A stretch of DNA of 64,000 nt from Helopsaltes ochotensis (taxonomy: Eukaryota; Chordata; Aves; Passeriformes; Locustellidae), in NCBI GenBank assembly GCA_013400155.1, contig VXBM01000008.1, positions 2,159,377 to 2,223,376 of the forward strand. Direction: 5' to 3'. Numbering within the stretch: position 1 is the stretch's first letter; each line of letters begins with the position of its first letter. Under the pieces are notes generated by a model, which had not been told where the DNA came from, ran no database searches, and saw nothing but the letters and a program-made list of their open reading frames with translations. Positions 35,971 through 48,742 of this stretch are shown here, one piece after another. A program made the position numbers and the translations under genes.

Positions 35971-38900
35971 AAAACTTCCACTGCTGAGGGCTGACAGCTG
36001 TGAGGCTCCCTGGGCAGGATGCTACACTGCACGTGTGAGCTCCCAGTGACACACATGCTGGAGAGGATACTGTCAGTCTTCTGCTAACAAATGTGATAGT
36101 TCATCTACAGCAAGGGCATTTGACACACTGACACTTTAGGTTACAGTTTAGTACTAAACCTCATTTTTTCAGCAAGTTAATCTGGAAGATAGCAAATTCA
36201 GCCATTATCCAATACCACTATCTAGGTCAGGGTTCACGCAAGTTCAGTAAAGGGACAACTTTTATATGCTGGTTAATGACATTTCCTCTTCCTTGGCCAC
36301 ATGAGTTAAGTGACTCTTGTTCCAGTTTGATCCTTTGCTGCCCTGACTGTGAAATCTTGTCATCCTTCCTAAAAGCTACACAAGCTGCTGAACACGCAGG
36401 CTCTGGCTGCTTCCCTCGAGCTGAACCACAGGCTTGTAACAAGAATTACATCTCTATTACCTGTAGAGCTGAGGTTTGTGCTTTTCAGTAGCTGGTTTGT
36501 GTAGCTGGTTCAACAATACTGGATAGGCCCAGGCAACACCCAGTACTTCAGTCTTCTGTGCATCTCTGTGTGCAACCAGCACACAACTTCTCTTTCCCAG
36601 TAATTAGCAGAAATCTACTGTGGCTGAAAAGGCTATGGGTAAGCCTTTATCTGAGAAAGGTAAAATGAATGTTACAGAAACTGGGAAAACATAAAAATAT
36701 ACCTATTTCTCCTCCGTAAAATTTCCCCTCAGAGGGAGACAACCCAGAGACTTCTTGGGAATTTTGATCATTTAAACAGCAGTTATCAGAAAAAAAGCAC
36801 CCTCCTTTCAACTGACGTCAAGATGATGCTTCATTTTGTCAGAGTTGTTCACTGAAATCACTGCATCTGTGGGCAGGTCTGACAGCTAGAGCCTTTTTCT
36901 ATGAAGGACATGACATATTTCAGAAAGACCCCAGCAAAGAGCTGGACACTGCCTAACAAGCTGTCCTAGGGAATTCAGAAGATTTTAAAATAGGAATAGA
37001 AAAAAAATGTCCCAAGCAGAGGTACAGAGAATGGACAAATAGTTCTCATCACATCTGCACTCAATATAGCAAACTAGTGAGCAATCTAACTAATACCTTG
37101 TGCTCCTGAAACTTCGGTTCTTTAACAAATAGAAATTCAGTATCCTTTCTCTTCATGATTTTGCCTTCTCTAGCCAGTCACTTTTATATAAAACAAAACC
37201 ACTGTTAAAAGCATCTCCCAAAATTCTGTGTGCAGAATCATGTTCCATGTTTTGAAAAAACATTCAAGTCTGCTGTAAGCAAAGCAATCACTGAAGAGTC
37301 TCCCCAACTTTGGGAGGAGCTTTGGGGTTTTAAATCCTAAATGTATTGACTGCTTGCTTAATTGCCTTTATGGTACTGAGTATAGGAAATGCATTGTGTT
37401 TTAGATGCATGCCTATAGCCTCTTCTAGCTGGCTGTGTGAGGTACAGTGACCATTCACTACAAATGCCTGAGACCATCTGAATCTCCTTAACACTGTAAG
37501 GGACATTTCCATCCCTAAAGAGTCTTTGTGGTTTTGGGCCCTCACCTTGGGACATCTCTTAAAAACCACTTGGATGCTACAATTCACATTTCCAGGATAA
37601 CCATCACTGCTCCAACAAGTTTTAAATCATTATTCAGCAACTTTAATTTGTAGCCAAAATGCAAACTTAATTTCTGCACTTCATAACATGAGGCTTGGCA
37701 ACTGGAAAATATTTCCTCCAAATCATCACTGTGTCTTAGAGCAAAGCACATCTCACAGAGATCCTTTCAAGTCCTTTAATGCTGATGTCCAACAACATCA
37801 GAACAGCTTAGAAAGTTCAGCTCAAAAAGTACAGCAACAGCTCAGAAAAGATTCACTTAAGTTTTAAAAGAGAGAACACACTATTATCTGCAATCCTCTT
37901 GATTTGTGTTATCTGCATTTGTCTTGTGAGTGAAATGAAATCACCAAATTAAATTCAAGAATTACTGTGTTAGTTTCAGAGTGAGCTGCCTGGAGACAAC
38001 TGCTGGTAGACATGTATTTGTGATCAGCTGCTGCTATCTTTTTCCAACTCCCTCAATCTGCCCAGCAGACCTGTGACAAGTTGCAATCACCATCTTTCTT
38101 GCATGGTCTTCCAGTTTGTATTCCCAGCCTCATTCCTGCTTCTCCTGCTTTGCTGCCTCTGTTCTCTCTCTTAGGCTGTTGGCTCTTACTCTTCTTCTTT
38201 CAGTGCAGGTTCTTTCTTTACTCCCTAGGACTCTCATGCCTGCTGATTCCAGAACCTTCCATCTTTCCTTTCCTGAACTGCTCTCTACAAAGACCTCCCA
38301 CTGCCCTCTCACTGAACCTGTCCCCTCCCTGCAGGCTGGGAATGCTGGCACTTGTCATCCTCCCAGAGTGACAGCTGGAGAGCTGAACACTCATGAGGTC
38401 TGCCTTCACCAGCACCTCCTGGTACCAACACGAATGCTCAGCTAACCCAGATGGTAATGTTGCAAGGCTGGGGTATATTTACTATGCAAATTGCTTTTAA
38501 TATTGACAAACAGTTTTTCTGATGATATTAAGATTCTGCCTGAGGGCAATAAAGACTAAACTAGCTGTGGCATGCATAAAATACGTTGTGTTACTTCTTG
38601 ATATAATTAGAACATCATTTATTACATTAATCATTTCAAACTTTTTCTATTTGAGGATAGGGCATTAAATAAATCTCTCAAGAGATCTACCACATACAGT
38701 AATCCTTTGATGATGGGGAAAAATACAATCAAAGTCAGTGTGTGTGCTCAGAACAAACACTTTTTATCTCTAAGCCTTTGCACTGAATGCTATAATCTCC
38801 TGTGAACTTCATGGTGTCTCTGTTCCACCACAAGCTCACTCTCCAATTTCTCTTACAGGGTATGTACTTTTCTCAGAGAAGAGGCTCTTCAAAAGGTAAT

Positions 38901-41900
38901 TGCCATTAAAGTTTTAGGAGATCAAATTAATGAAATTCTTTAATCGTCTGCAGTTCCCAAAGAATAATGTAAGAGGCTGAATGGCAGATTTTAGGACTCT
39001 AAATAATGTGTAGTCACTTTATTTCCTTTTAGGGAATCATACTCTGTGTTTCGCTAACAGAAAAGTTTCTCTTTCACTTCTAAAAAGAACCTCAACACCC
39101 TTCCATGAACTCAGTCACGGCTGGCATCGCCACATGAATGTTACACTTATCACTGTCACAGCAATTCATCCACATACAGACGACTGAAACTCCTGGTCTC
39201 CTCTGTACCGAGTAGTTTAAAAAGATAGATGGCTGCCTTCTGGCTAATTGTGGGAGTCCTTTCATTACTATAAAAAGACTTATTATATCTCAAGTGACTT
39301 TATAAGCAGTGAATAATGAGACTTAAAGTCTTTGGAAAAGAGTCCACTGATCAAATGCTGGGATAACTTATGGGCACAGTGACCTTTTCCTCAGTAAGAT
39401 ACTTCAAAATGCTGCTGTTGGCTCATTATTAAAATTCCCCATTTAAGGCATGCAGTTAAGCCCAAGGCAGACTTTATTTTTTTTATTCTTAAATTCAATT
39501 TAAGGTAGCACAGCAAGACCTGTATCTCTCCCAGCGTAGAGGACTAATTCCTGGCTGCTCCAGCTGTGCAGGAGCAGGACAGATGGCTGTGAAAGTGCAG
39601 GCAGCTGGCTGGGTCTCACCACCCCGCTTCTGACAGCACTGCTGGCACCAGGAGCCTGCATCCCATGTGCCACAGTGCTCCTCACCCCAGCAAGGGAGCT
39701 ATTTCTGCCAGCATGTCCACCAGCAAGCACCAGTACACTGGGCTGGCTCCTACGACATTGCAGAGAAGAGCAGCCGACAGCCCATGGCCTCCAGCTGATC
39801 TGGTAAGCTCAGTTTGGCCCTGGCCAGGAGGGTGCTCCGTGTGCCAGCACTGCACACTGCAAAGCTGCAGAGACATTAAACCCAACAGCAGAGCACTGAG
39901 CCAGGTCTTGACCCCGGCTGATACCCTGGTCAGTTCCTGGGTTCTGCCACACATCTAGCACAACCCAACATCCTGCTAAGGTTAGAGTGATCCCTAAACG
40001 CTTTTGTACTTGCTTTTTAAATGAATGAACAGCAGACTGGCTCTGCTTTAATATTTATTTCTTACAGTGCATTTGTTTTAATTTTATCTTGAAGAAATGG
40101 AAAAGGCTTCTCCTCTTTGGAAGCAAAACTTGGAGAGTCTCTTTCATTATTTTTCTATTCTTCTCTTGTGCTGCCTTGAAACTAATTTGACATTGTTGCT
40201 TTCCTTTGATTTTCATGGCTTTACTCCAAAACAAGCATATTGGCAATTTTTCCTGGCATAATAGTACTTTCAAAAATTCATTCCAGTATTTTGCAGGACT
40301 AAATATTTAAAATATACTTTTGACAAGCTCACATGTATTTAGATTTTCTCAGTCCTATGGGCTGACAAAACAACAGATACATTAACTTCATCCTGCCTCT
40401 GGAACATGGCAACCTCCTAGATCTCTTTTTCAAGGAAGAAAATGAATTCAGAGGAACCACTCATTTGATAAAACAATGCAAGTAATGGGGCCTTACCTGC
40501 TTTTCAAAAGTTCATCAGATGCTTTTGTATCAGAAAGTTTCCTGTAGCTTTTAGGAAGGCTTAGCACCATTTTTTATCGAACATTGAGAAAGCAGCTGTA
40601 AACTTGTAGCTGCACACAATGAACACAAAAGAAATTACGTGTAGAGGCATAGAAAAGGAATCTGATGAAACATAATTGTGACTGTTTCTTCCCTTTTGTT
40701 TTTCTCTCTAGTACTTTGATCTTCTTTTAAAGACTATTTATTTATGTAGGATTACTTCGGTTTTCTACTGAGTGATGACTTGCTGTGCTGACACAGAAAT
40801 ATTTCAAGTTGCTTCTTTTGAATTTGCCGCATTCCTTCTTAGAGAAAAAAATTATAAAGGATGTGAATATTAGTACCAGCTTAATTCTATCTTACTTAGA
40901 CAGCACCTGTGTGACTGTGTACACATCTTCTGTACTAAGAGCTGCAGCTGCTTTCTGGCTAAAAATCAATTAGAGCTGCTATTTCTGTCCCTGTGTTTCC
41001 AACTCTGTTCTTCCTTCTAGAGTCTTCCTCCTTCCTCTATCACTGCCTTTCTTCACCACTTCCTTCCTGTGTTTTATTTCAGTTGCCTCTTTGGCTTCCC
41101 TCCCATATCTTTCACTTGCTCCTTTGACTCCCTTTATCTTCTTGGATTTGGTCTCTGCAGTGTTAGAAGCAACAGCAACTGCTCCTGCATGGCTTTAGCA
41201 TTTAAAACCTGCAAAGGGAATCTTTCCATGAATGAAGTCTACAGTAAGTCCCTTCGTGCAGGCTTTAGGAGAGAATGAAGTAGCTGACTCATTTCTCCAA
41301 TGGACTCTAAAAAAATCAGCAAAGGGCAATTTCTGAGGAAGCTCATGCAATGCTCATCAGTTTTCTTTTCCCAGGCAATTTCAGGTGTATTGCAAGGCTA
41401 TCAGAGCTGCTGGTCCAGCTCTCCAGGGCACGTCAAAGCTCAAATGGTTAAAAACTACATCAGTGAGCTTACGCTCTGCTGGTAGCCAAGGCTGTGCTGT
41501 TGACTGGTCACAGAATATGTTGCACCATTGCCTTGCAATACAACAAATATCACTGAAATATGAACAGATTTTGAAAAATCTCTTGTGTTAACTCTTCAGG
41601 AAAAAACTGGCCTTTGGGTTCATGCGGGCAGTTCTTGCTGCTTTCAATTGCCAGGCCCTGATGGTGCACTGATGGTGCAGTTTAGCATACAGAGCAGAAA
41701 AGACCTTTAATTATCAGGAACAGAGTAATTCTTTCTGCTCAGAGAAACAGAATTTTACTCTAATATGAAATGAAATTATCTGACAGGGTTTTGATTATCT
41801 TGAAAACAGCATGAACAACTTAATTAAAATGTTGAAAAGAATATTGTAACCTACTATACTTATGTATTTGGAAAAAAAATGCCTAGGCAAGGACAATCTT

Positions 41901-42654
41901 TTTGGTTGTCTAGTATCAAGCACCACAAAGCCCCAAAGTAAGTAGGATCTTCTAAATACTGCTGTAGTAAAAATAATGATTATACATCTGTACTGAGAAT
42001 TTAGACAATGAATTATAAGGGGATATGAATTAAAATAGACATGCTTTAAAATAAAGCTTATGGCCTAGACAATGAAAATACTTTAATCATGACACACTGG
42101 GGGATATCAAGACAAGGGGAATGCCATCTTTGTTTTGTCTCAGGAAGAAAGTAGTTTTAAAAATAAGGTTTTCTTTTTGCAATTTAAATGACATTTCATA
42201 ATATAAAAAGATAGCTACCACTGAAAGAAGAAATAAGGCCCTTTTTTTTTAACATTAATATCAGAAAAGAAGTGCTAGGTGCACATGAATTCCTGATAGC
42301 TATATACAGATTATATAGAGAGAATTGTTTTATAAAGGGAGATGTAAATTCTATATGTGCTTATAACGAAATTATTAAGAATGGACTATCTAGAAATGCT
42401 TTTAATAAGTTATAAAAATAGCTTAGTGTTTGTAAAAACGAAGTTCCTGAACAAGTGAAGAAATTTGCCAAAATCAACAAAATGAAATGCTTCTCAGCTG
42501 AACTTCTTAACTAAACCTCACAGATTTTAACATGTCATATTTGTCATCTCATCATGACCCCTGCATTGAAGTGTTTGTTTACACTAACTTCAGCAACTTT
42601 CTTCATCAGGAGGCAAGAAACTGGTAAAGTATAAAACATCTACACCGTGCACAA

Positions 42655-43341
42655 GTATGGACTAGGAGCAGAGTGGCTCCTGAGCAGCTCAGCTGCAGGG
42701 GATCTGGGCACACTGGCTGACAGCAAGCTCAGTGTGAGTCACCATTGTGCCAAGAGGGCAAACCCCATCCTGGGATGCATCAAACACAGCATCACCAGCC
42801 TGTCCAGGGAGGGGATAATCCTGCTGTAGGTAATCAGAGCTGGTGCAGCCTCACCTGGGGTACCTGCTTGCAGTTCAGGGCCCCAGCATTTGAAAAGGAT
42901 GTGAAGGTACTTGCATGTGTTGCAGGATGGCAACAAAGCTAGTGAAAAGTGCTGGCAGAAATTTTCTGTGAGAAGCAGTCTAGTAGTCTGTGCTTGTCTA
43001 GTTTGGAGAAAAGATGGATGAGCATTAACCTCATTGCACTCTACAGCTTCCTGAGAAGGGGAAGTGGAGAGGGCAGTGCTCATCTCCCTTGTATGCAGTC
43101 ACAGGACTGCAAGGCAATAGTGCAAAGCTGCACCACGGGAGGTTTCTTTACTGAGATGGTGGTCAGATACCGGAATAGGCTTCCTAAAGAGGTGTCCGTA
43201 TTTAGGAGGCATTTGAGCAATGCCCTTAACAACAACATGCTTAAAATTTTGGTCAGCCCTGAAGTTGTCAGGCAGTGAGACTGGATGATCATAGTAGGTC
43301 CCTTCAAAATGTAAATATTTTATTCTATTCTACTCTATTCT
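42655..43341 (+). mobile_element. CR1 LINE 3' segment, about 0.7 kb
   Basis: Plus-strand CR1 landmarks occur in order: GAGTGGCTCCTGAGCAGCTC, GGCTGACAGCAAGCTCAGTG, CCATCCTGGGATGCATCAAA, AACCTCATTGCACTCTACAG, CTTCCTGAGAAGGGGAAGTG and GACTGGATGATCATAGTAGG. It ends in a TTCTA-type tandem (43316-43341), the usual CR1 3' repeat. It is the longest CR1 copy here and is 5' truncated. The short open frames over it on both strands are by-products of the element. It is antisense to PDZRN4. Confidence 0.88.
43316..43341. repeat. TTCTA-type tandem at a CR1 3' end
   Basis: TATTTTATTCTATTCTACTCTATTCT, an imperfect five-base repeat that terminates the CR1 copy and serves as its 3' end signature. Confidence 0.8.
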
Positions 43342-46300
43342 CACAGAAATCAAAACATGATGTTGCAACATCACAGCTTCTAAAATTTTTGTTTGTTCTT
43401 TAAATAGGAGGCAGGCAGGGAGCAGCAGCATAAGCTTGCAACTGGATCGATAAATTGTAGTGAAGTGCAAATTTCAAGTCCTGTGTTCTAACAGCTCAGA
43501 TGTACCTGGATTCAAAGGCTTCTTCTTGGCTTATTTGTTGAAAAGGTTATGTTTTGGGATGGCTCAGTTGAAAAATGTGGTTTTCCCTTTGAATTTAAAG
43601 TCAAGGGGGATCCTGTTTCAAAACCCACATCATGTAGGACTTGAGAGTAGCTTTCTTGTTGCTGTGGATAGATACATTGTTTAAGAGAGCCACGTTTCTT
43701 TAAACTTTCATGGTAAGCTGGCTTTACAAGCTAGTAAAGTAAAATGTCACAGCATAAAGTTATTGGTGAAAAGAACTGCACCTGGAAAGCAAAGACTTCC
43801 AGTAAATTGGGAAATGTCTGAAGCCAGCTCAAAATGGCAGGGCAAAATTTAAACAAGCCTTCCCCACCCAAGGAGAGGCAGACAGGCATAAATCATTCCC
43901 AGCAATCAATTCTGCTATTTGAATTCATCCTGACACTTGTTGGGCTCGGTTGCTGATGTGGAACCATGGCAGAAAGGCCAGGCCACCGGGGAAATTTGGC
44001 CAGCCTCCATATCTGAGAGTGAACCACCCGACTGCAGGTCTCCAACCCTTCTATCGCTTTTCTTTGTTCCAAGCATAAACTGTTTTGTCCACTGTGTTTC
44101 AGATCTGCCACGACATAGAAAATCCCTTGATTACTATTCATATAGATGGGAAATACTGGAATAGTAAGGTTGCTTTTCAGGCAGACAGTTTAAGAATAAA
44201 CCTGCAGAGTTAATATTCATGATTTTGTTTTTCACTGTGGCTGCTTTGCAGTTAATTTTTGATATTGTTAGACAACAAAGAAAATATCTGAGAAAAGGGG
44301 CTGCAGGTTTTTAATTTGTGAAAATTCAATATTTACATACATTGGAGACAAATCTGTTCATAATGGACAATCTCGGAAATTTTTGTGGAAAAGAATTTGC
44401 ATACTGGCCTTGAGTGCCTTCATTAATATGAAGCAGAAATATCATCATACTCTGAGTTGTCAGTGCATAAGGCTCACCAAAACACATTTAAGATAACCAG
44501 TGCTCACAGATATTCAGAACATGCATTTTTTTCTCCCTCCTACCCCTCCAAACCCTAGCCTTAGAAAAATACAGAAACTGTGAGGGACAGGTACCCAGCC
44601 AGGCAATCTTAATTTTCGGCTTCCCCCTACTGATGTCGCAGTCAGTGGAAACAAGCTGCAGGCCAGCCATCACATCCTGTACGTCACACAGCTCTACTGA
44701 GAGAGAGAGGGATCACTTGGAGCAGATTGTGATACTGTGATCTCAAAAAGGGCAATGCCATCCCATCTGACATCCTCATGTATGACCAGCAGCCAAGGTG
44801 CATGGGTACCAAAAGTTATCGGTATCCTCATTTTACCCTGAATCATTTGGGTAGGAGGAGGCACAGGGGCCCTGAAGGCCTGTCAGCAGGAGTTGCACAT
44901 AGCCCATGAGGCAAGCCAAGAGCAACTGTGCACAACAGGTTGGAAGCAAACTCAAAAGGCACTTTTAGAGCTGCCATCGAAGCCTTGCAATTAAGCAGAC
45001 ATGTCTCCCCATTTGGTCTACACTTCTACTCCAGGCCCAGGACAGTCAGCCAGACTTCTTAAGAAGTTAACTCAATAGAACACAAGACTTTCCCTCTCCC
45101 TTAAAAAATTAGGACAGTATGGATAGGGAGCAGTAGCAGCTGCATATTGACACACTAGCCTAACAAATGAGTTATTTGCCTAGAAACTGGAAAAGCTAAA
45201 CTGAACATAACTGTATGAAATCACACCTTTCACTCTGCAAGGCAGTCTTTTCATCAGGTTACTGGACATTCTGGAATGCAAGAAATTACACCCTGCCTTT
45301 TGAAGCTTTAATTTAAAGTAATAAACTATAATCTAACCACCTATCAAATAGGGGTGACTTTAAAGAGTTAAGTATCCTGTCAGATGGAGTTTCCTCTTCT
45401 GAAATGCTTACCCCATCCCAGTCAAATGCATGCAACAGCTATGTTTTGAAATCTCCCAGTAGTGGAACAAATGATGGGTCTAGTCTCAACCTCTTTTTTC
45501 TCATTATTGCAGGCTGATTACTATACTTCCATAAAACATGACTCATTATGGCATGTCCCTTTTTTCTCCACCTTCTTGCCTCACCATTTAGCCCTCTCCC
45601 CTCCTCCTCTCCTTTCCCCCCCCAGGTTCCTGGGTAAACCTCCCTGTCCTGCTGAAGCCATCTGTATTTTAAAAGACATTAAGCATGTCATTAGGAATTG
45701 GCAGGTGAAGTCTTCTGATATTTCCGCACATGTCACAAATAAAAGTATTAAATAGGATCACTGCAAAGACAAACTCTTCTCGAGTTCTAGCAGGAACCTC
45801 TCCCCAGCCTTTCACTTTCCTTTTTAGCACTACATGTAGTTAGATGTATCTCCAGAGGCAATTCCAGGTCCTCCTTATGACCACTTATCTAAGTGCTTCT
45901 GTTTAGAAGTACAATTTAGCTAGTATTTTCCTTTATAATATCAGATCAGATGTTTTTGTTTATCTGAAATCCAGATAAAGAGGACCTACCACACACTCTT
46001 TGTCAAAATAAGGCATTTGCTAATCAAAAAGACTATCAGGTTAGCCTGGCTTTGCAACCCTGCTTAGTCTGTGATTCATTATGCTGCACTCACCCTTTGC
46101 ATTCCCTAAGCGTAATCATCCTTTTCTTGGAATTGTACATTAACATCTTCACACTGTGTATTCTGAACCTAAAGACTGGCAAATCCCATAATGATCCTAA
46201 GCATAGGTACACCATTTAATTTTATTCCACAAACTCCTCCGTGCTAAACTAGATTAACAAATATTCCTATTTGTCCTGGCTACCGCTTCTCTCAACACTT

Positions 46301-48691
46301 GAGAGTCTCTTGCCTCATTGTTTTGTCAGCATACCTACTTCTGGAGGTTATCCTAAAAATTGAATCACTGAAAGATCCTGCTTTGAAAATCATCTTTATT
46401 AAAATGTCAGGGTTATTTACCCTACAGACAATTGCCTTCTCCCTCCACGTTCCCCTCAAATCCCCTCTCCTACCCCTTCCCTCTTCAGGTGCTTTTCCCA
46501 CCCACTCAAAACATATACCTGTGCAAATCTTTCTGAGAGATTTTAAACCTTTCTGCTTGACATATATTGTAACTCCGAAAAGGTAGAAAATCTTCAAAAT
46601 GGTCAGACTGTGATAAAATTACTACTTTCCTGGACACAAGGCACAGGCAATGTACAGTAGAGCCAGCCAGATCTTCAGGTTGAAGAGGAGGACAGAAATG
46701 GCTCTTCAGTACCAAATATCTCACATTTATGTGAATATCCTTTCAATTTACTAAATGGTATAACCTCGGTTTTGGAGGTCTCTAAAAGACAAAAAAAAAA
46801 ATCAGATATGAAAATAAGATCAGTGAAAGACAGGAAGAGAAAAATTCAAAATGCTGAAAAATTATAAAGATTTACTATTATGGCATTTGTTAATCTAGGG
46901 AGAACATCTCTATTAATAGACAGTAATATTCAAGGGTGTTATAAACCTATTTCCCAGGATGAGGTCTGATTTATAGTCTTGGACAGAAATTATTCTTCCC
47001 ATGTCTTACAAAAGCAGAAAAAAGGCTTTCACTCAGCATGGTTTCAAGTTACACAAGTACAACACAGCGAAGACTCTGTTGCCTCTTGATGCTTTCTGTT
47101 AAGTGTGTAAGTTAGCTCAAAGATGGCTTCATTTTTTAGAGCGATATTTTACAGGCTGTTAATCCAGAAAGTGGATTATTGCCTTTGGGTATTTTGTGAA
47201 AAAATAAAATAGAAATCAACCGAGGTATTTCATTTATTATAGCTGTTGCTGTGCATGGGCAATCATTTATTTTTCTCCCATAAAATATTAGGCTTTTCTG
47301 CACTAGAACTTCCTGAAGCAGCTTCACTGACATAGTTCACACTAAGCCCCTTAGAGCCTGTCTTGTCAATTATCTGTGAATTTAGAAAGACTTACACAAA
47401 AGATCATAATGAGTTGGGTTTGAAAGAGACAGTAAAGGTGTAAGGTACTGAATACTGAAGCTTGGAACAGCTATGGAGGAGATATGTATTGTGCCAGGTC
47501 TTGTACTCAGACAATAAATGCTTTTTCATTTAAAAATTATGTTAAAAAAATAGGTGGAAGCAGAGCTGTGAATTGAATGGGACAAAACTGGAAATGTCCA
47601 AGTTCTGCTTTTATCACTGGCATAGTCCTGTCATCTTTGCACTGTAACTTAATCTTACTTAACTGTATTTTAATACTTCACTGTATTTTAAATTTTTCCT
47701 GCCTGCTGTTACGCTGAAGATAGTCAACTTCTACTCTGACTTCAGTAATAAACTCTTGATTTTTAAAAAAATATAGAACATAATTCTTTTTCCATATTTG
47801 CATTCAACCATCCACAAACCTGATGCATGCTATTTGCACCACACCTCAGAAATGTTGTGTGGCTGAGTTCATGTTTGCAAAGCACTTCTGAACCTCAAAA
47901 AAGTGCACATTCACAAAGGAAGTTGTAAGAAGGACGGACATTGAAATATGGTAAAAGCTGCAGGAACAGCACAAAGCAAAACCAGGCAAAAGTCGTGACT
48001 GATATCTGACCCTCATTCATATATCTCCAAATGTCAGCAGTGTTTAAGACTGGTACCAAGAGGGAAATCACAGCACAGTGTTAGGAGAAATAGGACAGTT
48101 CTTGTGCCAGCATATCTGTGTTTCCAATCTATTTTGACAGCTGAAGGACTCCATTTAAGGTCTGCACATTAGTTGGCAGATACAGATGCAAATGGCTCGC
48201 AGGTACAGCTCCTGGAAAATATGATGACTGCAAAGAAAACTCCCACTGGGAACACTTTGCATGGGCCCATCCAACTCCGCCTCTGGCACATTCCTTCGGC
48301 AGCAGGCTGGCACCAAAGCCAGATCTGCCCGCAGGTTTCTGACTCTCAGCTTCAGTAACACAGTGGATACAGGCACAGTAAACCACAAAACTGGGGTCTC
48401 TGTGTACAGCTGGGTCAGGACACTGCTAATCTGGTTTCCTTTTAACTTGCGACATGTAGCATATGCCTGTTTGTGCCTGGAGTCTGTTCTTTGTCACAGG
48501 GCATGAGAGAGGCTTTTGAAACCACCATTCACAGGATGTTTGACACATTCAGAAATCCCCTTCTGTGTCAAAATAATAAAGTGGAGAAGTCCTCAGGATT
48601 AATAGAAAAAAATAGAATATATGTAGTTGTATACACTGATTAGCCCCCTGGAATGCACATGTAAAACAAGGCTTGTGAATGCAAAATTAGT

Positions 48692-48694
<3 letters not shown>

Positions 48695-48738
<44 letters not shown>
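48695..48738. repeat. (TA)22 microsatellite
   Basis: An uninterrupted TA dinucleotide repeat of 44 bp, flanked by TCTT and AAGTTTC. It is intronic, likely length-variable and able to form cruciform DNA. Confidence 0.97.

Positions 48739-48742
<4 letters not shown>

Noticed and set aside
40440..40510. Minus-strand GAAAAGCAG followed by GTAAGG, a donor-like site that might end an upstream PDZRN4 exon
   Set aside because: The preceding minus-strand sequence does not encode the expected PDZ1 block in any frame.
42739..43307. Four overlapping frames of up to 114 codons
   Set aside because: All lie within the CR1 3' segment at 42655-43341 and show no conserved protein motif.
45540..45640. Plus-strand polypyrimidine tract ending CCCCCCCCAG, a strong-looking 3' splice site
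   Set aside because: The sequence after it has an immediate GGGTAAAC donor-like string and no coding or conserved exon. It is antisense to PDZRN4 and is best seen as a decoy site.
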